From: Dehalococcoidia bacterium
GTDB taxonomy: Bacteria > Chloroflexota > Dehalococcoidia > Tepidiformales > Tepidiformaceae
DNA length: 38,107 nucleotides
Reading direction: 5' to 3'
Assembly (NCBI GenBank): GCA_023382755.1
Contig: JAHDWR010000006.1
Coordinates: forward strand, 1-38,107
The notes beneath the pieces were generated by a model. It was given only the letters and a program-made list of their open reading frames with translations. It was not told the DNA's origin and made no database searches. Position numbers and translations under genes: made by a program. How positions within the stretch are numbered: position 1 is the stretch's first letter; the number at the start of each line of letters is the position of its first letter. Positions 35,171 through 38,107 of the stretch are shown here, piece after piece.

Positions 35171-36274
35171 TTACTGCTGCTGGCCAAGCGCGATGATGGG
35201 GTCAACCTTCGCGACTTGCCTGCCCGAGAACATGGCGCCCACCAGTGCCATCAGCACCAGCAACACCGATGTCGTGAGGAACGTCCCGTTGGTGAAGGCG
35301 ATCGGCACCGGGTTCGGTGCCTGCTGGATCAGCCGGTTCGTCAGCCATGTCAACGGGATCGCCACCGCCACCCCAACCACGCTGATGCACAGGACCTGGA
35401 CCATCACCTGCCGGAACAGGAAGAACGAACTCGCGCCCACCGCCTTCAGCATGCCGATCTGTCCGATCTTCTGCAGTGTCAGTACGTAGAAAAACACGCC
35501 GATGACCAGCCCCCCGATCAGGTAGCCAAACGCGCGCAGCGCCTGGACCGTCGACTGTTGCCCCGAGACGCCCTCGATGTTCGCGAACGCCGTCGACTTG
35601 GAGACGGCCTCCCAGCCATCCCCGCTCTTTCCCGCCAGGCCATCGCCCTTGAGCAGCATGATCGAGGCGACCGGCGTCTGCCCGTCCGTCGTCCCGTATT
35701 TCAGCTCCCGCCAGGTGCTCCGCAGGAGGTACACCGAGGGCTGGAAGAAGAACGCCCCTTCGCCGGTTGCGCCGACGATGCGGAAGTCCCGCTCCACCAG
35801 CCGGACGGAAATGGTCACCGTGTCCCCCACTTCCAGGCCCGAGTAGCGCAGGAAGCTCCGGTCTACCAGGAGCCCGTCGGTGTCGGCCACCGTCAGAGCT
35901 TCGCCGTCGACGACTTTCGGTTCAGCGATGCTTCCGGGGTCGAACCCCAGGAAAGCCGCGGATTCGACCTCGCCATCTTCCTTACGGTAGTTGGCGGCCA
36001 TGTAGCCGAGCGGGGCAGCTACCTCCGCGCCCGATTCGCCCGTGATCCGGTCGACCTGCTCCTGGCTCAGTTCCGAGCGGATCACGCTCAGGCCCGCCCG
36101 GCCCGAATATGCAACCGCGTCGGCATCGAAGTTGCGCAGGGCGCTCCCCGCCTGTTCGTTCAGGCCCACACCCAGCCCGTTGATCATCAATACCAGGTAG
36201 CTGATGAGCGTGACGATGAGCGCAATCAGCGCGAACTGGAACTTGCGGCGGCGGATCTCCAGCAAACCGATCAT
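35171..36274 (-). CDS. ABC transporter permease (FtsX/DevC-like)
   Basis: N-terminal TM, extracellular MacB-like domain and C-terminal TM segments; pairs with the adjacent ATPase; 4-bp overlap with the TetR gene. Confidence 0.88.
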   Translation of the reverse strand: MIGLLEIRRRKFQFALIALIVTLISYLVLMINGLGVGLNEQAGSALRNFDADAVAYSGRAGLSVIRSELSQEQVDRITGESGAEVAAPLGYMAANYRKEDGEVESAAFLGFDPGSIAEPKVVDGEALTVADTDGLLVDRSFLRYSGLEVGDTVTISVRLVERDFRIVGATGEGAFFFQPSVYLLRSTWRELKYGTTDGQTPVASIMLLKGDGLAGKSGDGWEAVSKSTAFANIEGVSGQQSTVQALRAFGYLIGGLVIGVFFYVLTLQKIGQIGMLKAVGASSFFLFRQVMVQVLCISVVGVAVAIPLTWLTNRLIQQAPNPVPIAFTNGTFLTTSVLLVLMALVGAMFSGRQVAKVDPIIALGQQQ

Positions 36275-36888
36275 CGTTCGCCTCCCTGCCCCCCAACCGG
36301 GGCCAGGCCCTCGATCAGGATCTTCAAGTACATCGCAACCGACTCCTCGGGCCCGAGCGGGAACCGCTCGGGCATCATCTCGCAGAGCATCCCGTGCGCG
36401 AAGATGGTCGCGATGAGCGCCTGCGCCGCCACCACCGGGTCCACATCCGGGCGGATGAGCCCCCGCTGCCGGGCCGCGGCCAGGTAGCGCTCCACTTCAT
36501 CCGAGACGTAACGGCTGGTACCGGTCAGCCGGTCGTCCAGGGCCGGGTGATGGCCCCACTCGCCCATGCTCGTGCGGACCGCCTGGTTGGCTGTGACGAA
36601 ACCGAACAGCGTGGCTCTCAGGAACCCCGCAAGCTCGCCCCTGATGTCATCCGGCGTCTCTGGCAGGGGCGTCCCCCGCAGCATCGCGATCGAAGCTGCC
36701 ACCTGGCGGTCTACTGCCGCCGCCAGCAGTTCTTCCTTGCTCGCGAAATGCCGGAACAGGGTCACCTCGTTCACCCCCGCCCGCGCCGCAATCTTCCGCG
36801 TTGTCGCCCCGCGAAAACCCTCCTCCGCGAACACCGCGCTCGCGGCGGAGAGGAGCCTGTCGTGCACGCTGTCCACGTCATCCAGCAT
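36271..36888 (-). CDS. TetR-family transcriptional regulator
   Basis: 'DRLLSAASAVFAEEGFRGATTRKIAARAGVNEVTLFRHFASKEELLAAAVD' TetR HTH. Start ATG 36888 or GTG 36876 (the latter fits the promoter better). Confidence 0.93.
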   Translation of the reverse strand: MLDDVDSVHDRLLSAASAVFAEEGFRGATTRKIAARAGVNEVTLFRHFASKEELLAAAVDRQVAASIAMLRGTPLPETPDDIRGELAGFLRATLFGFVTANQAVRTSMGEWGHHPALDDRLTGTSRYVSDEVERYLAAARQRGLIRPDVDPVVAAQALIATIFAHGMLCEMMPERFPLGPEESVAMYLKILIEGLAPVGGQGGER

Positions 36889-36914
36889 ACCATGCAAGTG
36901 CTTGCTTGCAATGA
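36884..36914 (-). promoter_or_regulatory. TetR promoter/operator: TTGCAA-N16-TATGCT with GCAAGCACTTGC dyad between the boxes
   Basis: Minus strand TTGCAAGCAAGCACTTGCATGGTATGCT; perfect 5-bp arms GCAAG-CA-CTTGC plus overlapping TGCAAG...CTTGCA dyad (36893-36910). Confidence 0.6.
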
Positions 36915-36947
36915 CGCGGCAGCCGTCCCCCGGTACCATCGACGCGA

Positions 36948-37454
36948 GTGCTCGAAGACCCCTCAGTCCAGCTCCGCACCGGCCATGATGTCCCCAGGGC
37001 AAGCCTTGTGCTTGCCGCCGGCGAGGCCCACAACCCCCGCACCGAAGTCTGGATGGGTGGCGCGCGCAGCCACATCGGCGAACACGTCAGCGAAACCCTG
37101 GTCAGCGCCTCGTGGCTCGTCGATTGCGCTGGCGACATGCCACCCGCCCACCGCACCGCCGCCGGGCTCTGGGTTGCCTGCGTCTTCGCCGACCACGATG
37201 GCCCCCTTCCCCCGTCGCTCCGCCTGGACGATGTCGTTTCGGATGCGGCCCGCGCCGCCCGTGGCGAACACCCGCACGCGCCACAGCGCATCTACGTCAT
37301 GTGTACCCACGGCATGAACCGCAGCGGGCTCGTGACCGGGCTCATCCTCCGCTCCCTCGGCGTCGATGGCCCCGGCGCGGTCGAGCGCATCCGCCTCGCC
37401 CGGCCCGGAGCGCTCTCGAACCTCCACTTCCGCGACATGCTCCTCTATTCCTGA
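36948..37454 (+). CDS. Dual-specificity/tyrosine protein phosphatase-like protein
   Basis: '[25 protein letters not shown]' CX5R(S) P-loop; GTG start. Confidence 0.82.
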   Translation: MLEDPSVQLRTGHDVPRASLVLAAGEAHNPRTEVWMGGARSHIGEHVSETLVSASWLVDCAGDMPPAHRTAAGLWVACVFADHDGPLPPSLRLDDVVSDAARAARGEHPHAPQRIYVMCTHGMNRSGLVTGLILRSLGVDGPGAVERIRLARPGALSNLHFRDMLLYS

Positions 37455-38107
37455 GTCCCGTCACCGCGCAGCAGGTCGGGCCGCCGCTCCTCTGTCCGTT
37501 GCAGCCGCTGTTCCTTCTTCCACTTCTCGATCTTCGCGTGGTGCCCGCTGAGCAGCACCTCCGGCACCTCCCACCCCCGGTACTCGGCCGGACGCGTGTA
37601 CTGTGGGTGCTCCAGGAGCCCGCCCGCGAACGACTCTTCCTCCGGCGAGACTTCGTCGCCCAGCGCCCCGGGAATATGCCGCGCCACGGCGTCGATCAGG
37701 ACCATCGCCGGCAGCTCCCCGCCGGTCAGGATGTAGTCGCCGATGGAGACCTCGCGGTCCACGCAGTGCTCCACGAACCGCTCATCCACGCCCTCGTACC
37801 GTCCGCAGACCAGCACAAGACGCTCGTTTTGCGCCAGTTCCCGCACCAGCCGGTCGCTCAGTACCTCGCCCTGCGGCGTGAGATACACGACCAGCCCGGG
37901 CGGCCCATCCTGCTCCTGCACGGACTGGAGCGCCCGGTCGAGCACGTCCACGCGCATCACCATCCCCTGCCCGCCGCCGAACGGGTAGTCGTCCACCGAC
38001 CTGTGCCGGTCGATCGCGTGCTCGCGGATGTCGTGGATCTGGAGGTCGAGGAGCCCGTCCTCGCGCGCCCGCTTGATGATCGAGACATCGAGCGGCCCAC
38101 GGAAGGC
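37445..38107 (-). CDS. trmD: tRNA (guanine-N1)-methyltransferase (partial, runs off window end)
   Basis: Reverse strand [60 protein letters not shown]...[49 protein letters not shown]. Confidence 0.97.
   Translation of the reverse strand, partial: AFRGPLDVSIIKRAREDGLLDLQIHDIREHAIDRHRSVDDYPFGGGQGMVMRVDVLDRALQSVQEQDGPPGLVVYLTPQGEVLSDRLVRELAQNERLVLVCGRYEGVDERFVEHCVDREVSIGDYILTGGELPAMVLIDAVARHIPGALGDEVSPEEESFAGGLLEHPQYTRPAEYRGWEVPEVLLSGHHAKIEKWKKEQRLQRTEERRPDLLRGDGTQE

Noticed and set aside
33866-36487. 873-aa plus-strand ORF antisense to the MraY-like gene, ABC genes and TetR
   Set aside because: High-GC shadow ORF: Arg/His/Pro/Gln-rich, no domain signature, spans four well-supported genes on the opposite strand.
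1-38107. CRISPR arrays, tRNA/rRNA genes, transposases or prophage genes
   Set aside because: None recognised on reading either strand; apart from the heptad-flanked cassette there is no classical mobile-element signature.

Overview
GC-rich bacterial chromosomal window. Gene content and style suggest Chloroflexota/Dehalococcoidia, but that is inference only. It is almost fully coding, with about 36 supportable CDS. Main blocks: a partial GNAT acetyltransferase; class V aminotransferase; a YeeE/YedE transporter + TusA + rhodanese-lipoprotein sulfur operon; three enoyl-CoA hydratases and a CaiB/BaiF CoA-transferase; Tam-like methyltransferase; GNAT; CBS-domain protein; a DUF2442 gene next to a frame-disrupted DUF4160 gene; a TPP-dependent enzyme; an RHH/MazF-type toxin-antitoxin pair; a TPP-riboswitch-controlled thiamine ABC transporter (thiBPQ); a diverged GGDEF-like protein; glycosyltransferases with rmlA/rmlB; moeA; a stand-alone Lrp/AsnC RAM domain; a thioredoxin-NHL lipoprotein; pheS and pheT; a MraY/WecA-like transferase; a TetR + ABC exporter operon; a dual-specificity phosphatase; and trmD (partial). 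The strongest unexplained structure is a four-helix-bundle (S23/IVP-type) gene inserted between pheS and pheT. It is bracketed by 7-bp-period repeats (GYYAGTC units upstream, GACTAAY units downstream) that are inverted complements of each other, so it looks like a small, non-canonical mobile cassette. A second window-wide signal is a TANNNT -10 box placed 6-10 nt before many start codons, suggesting widespread leaderless transcription.
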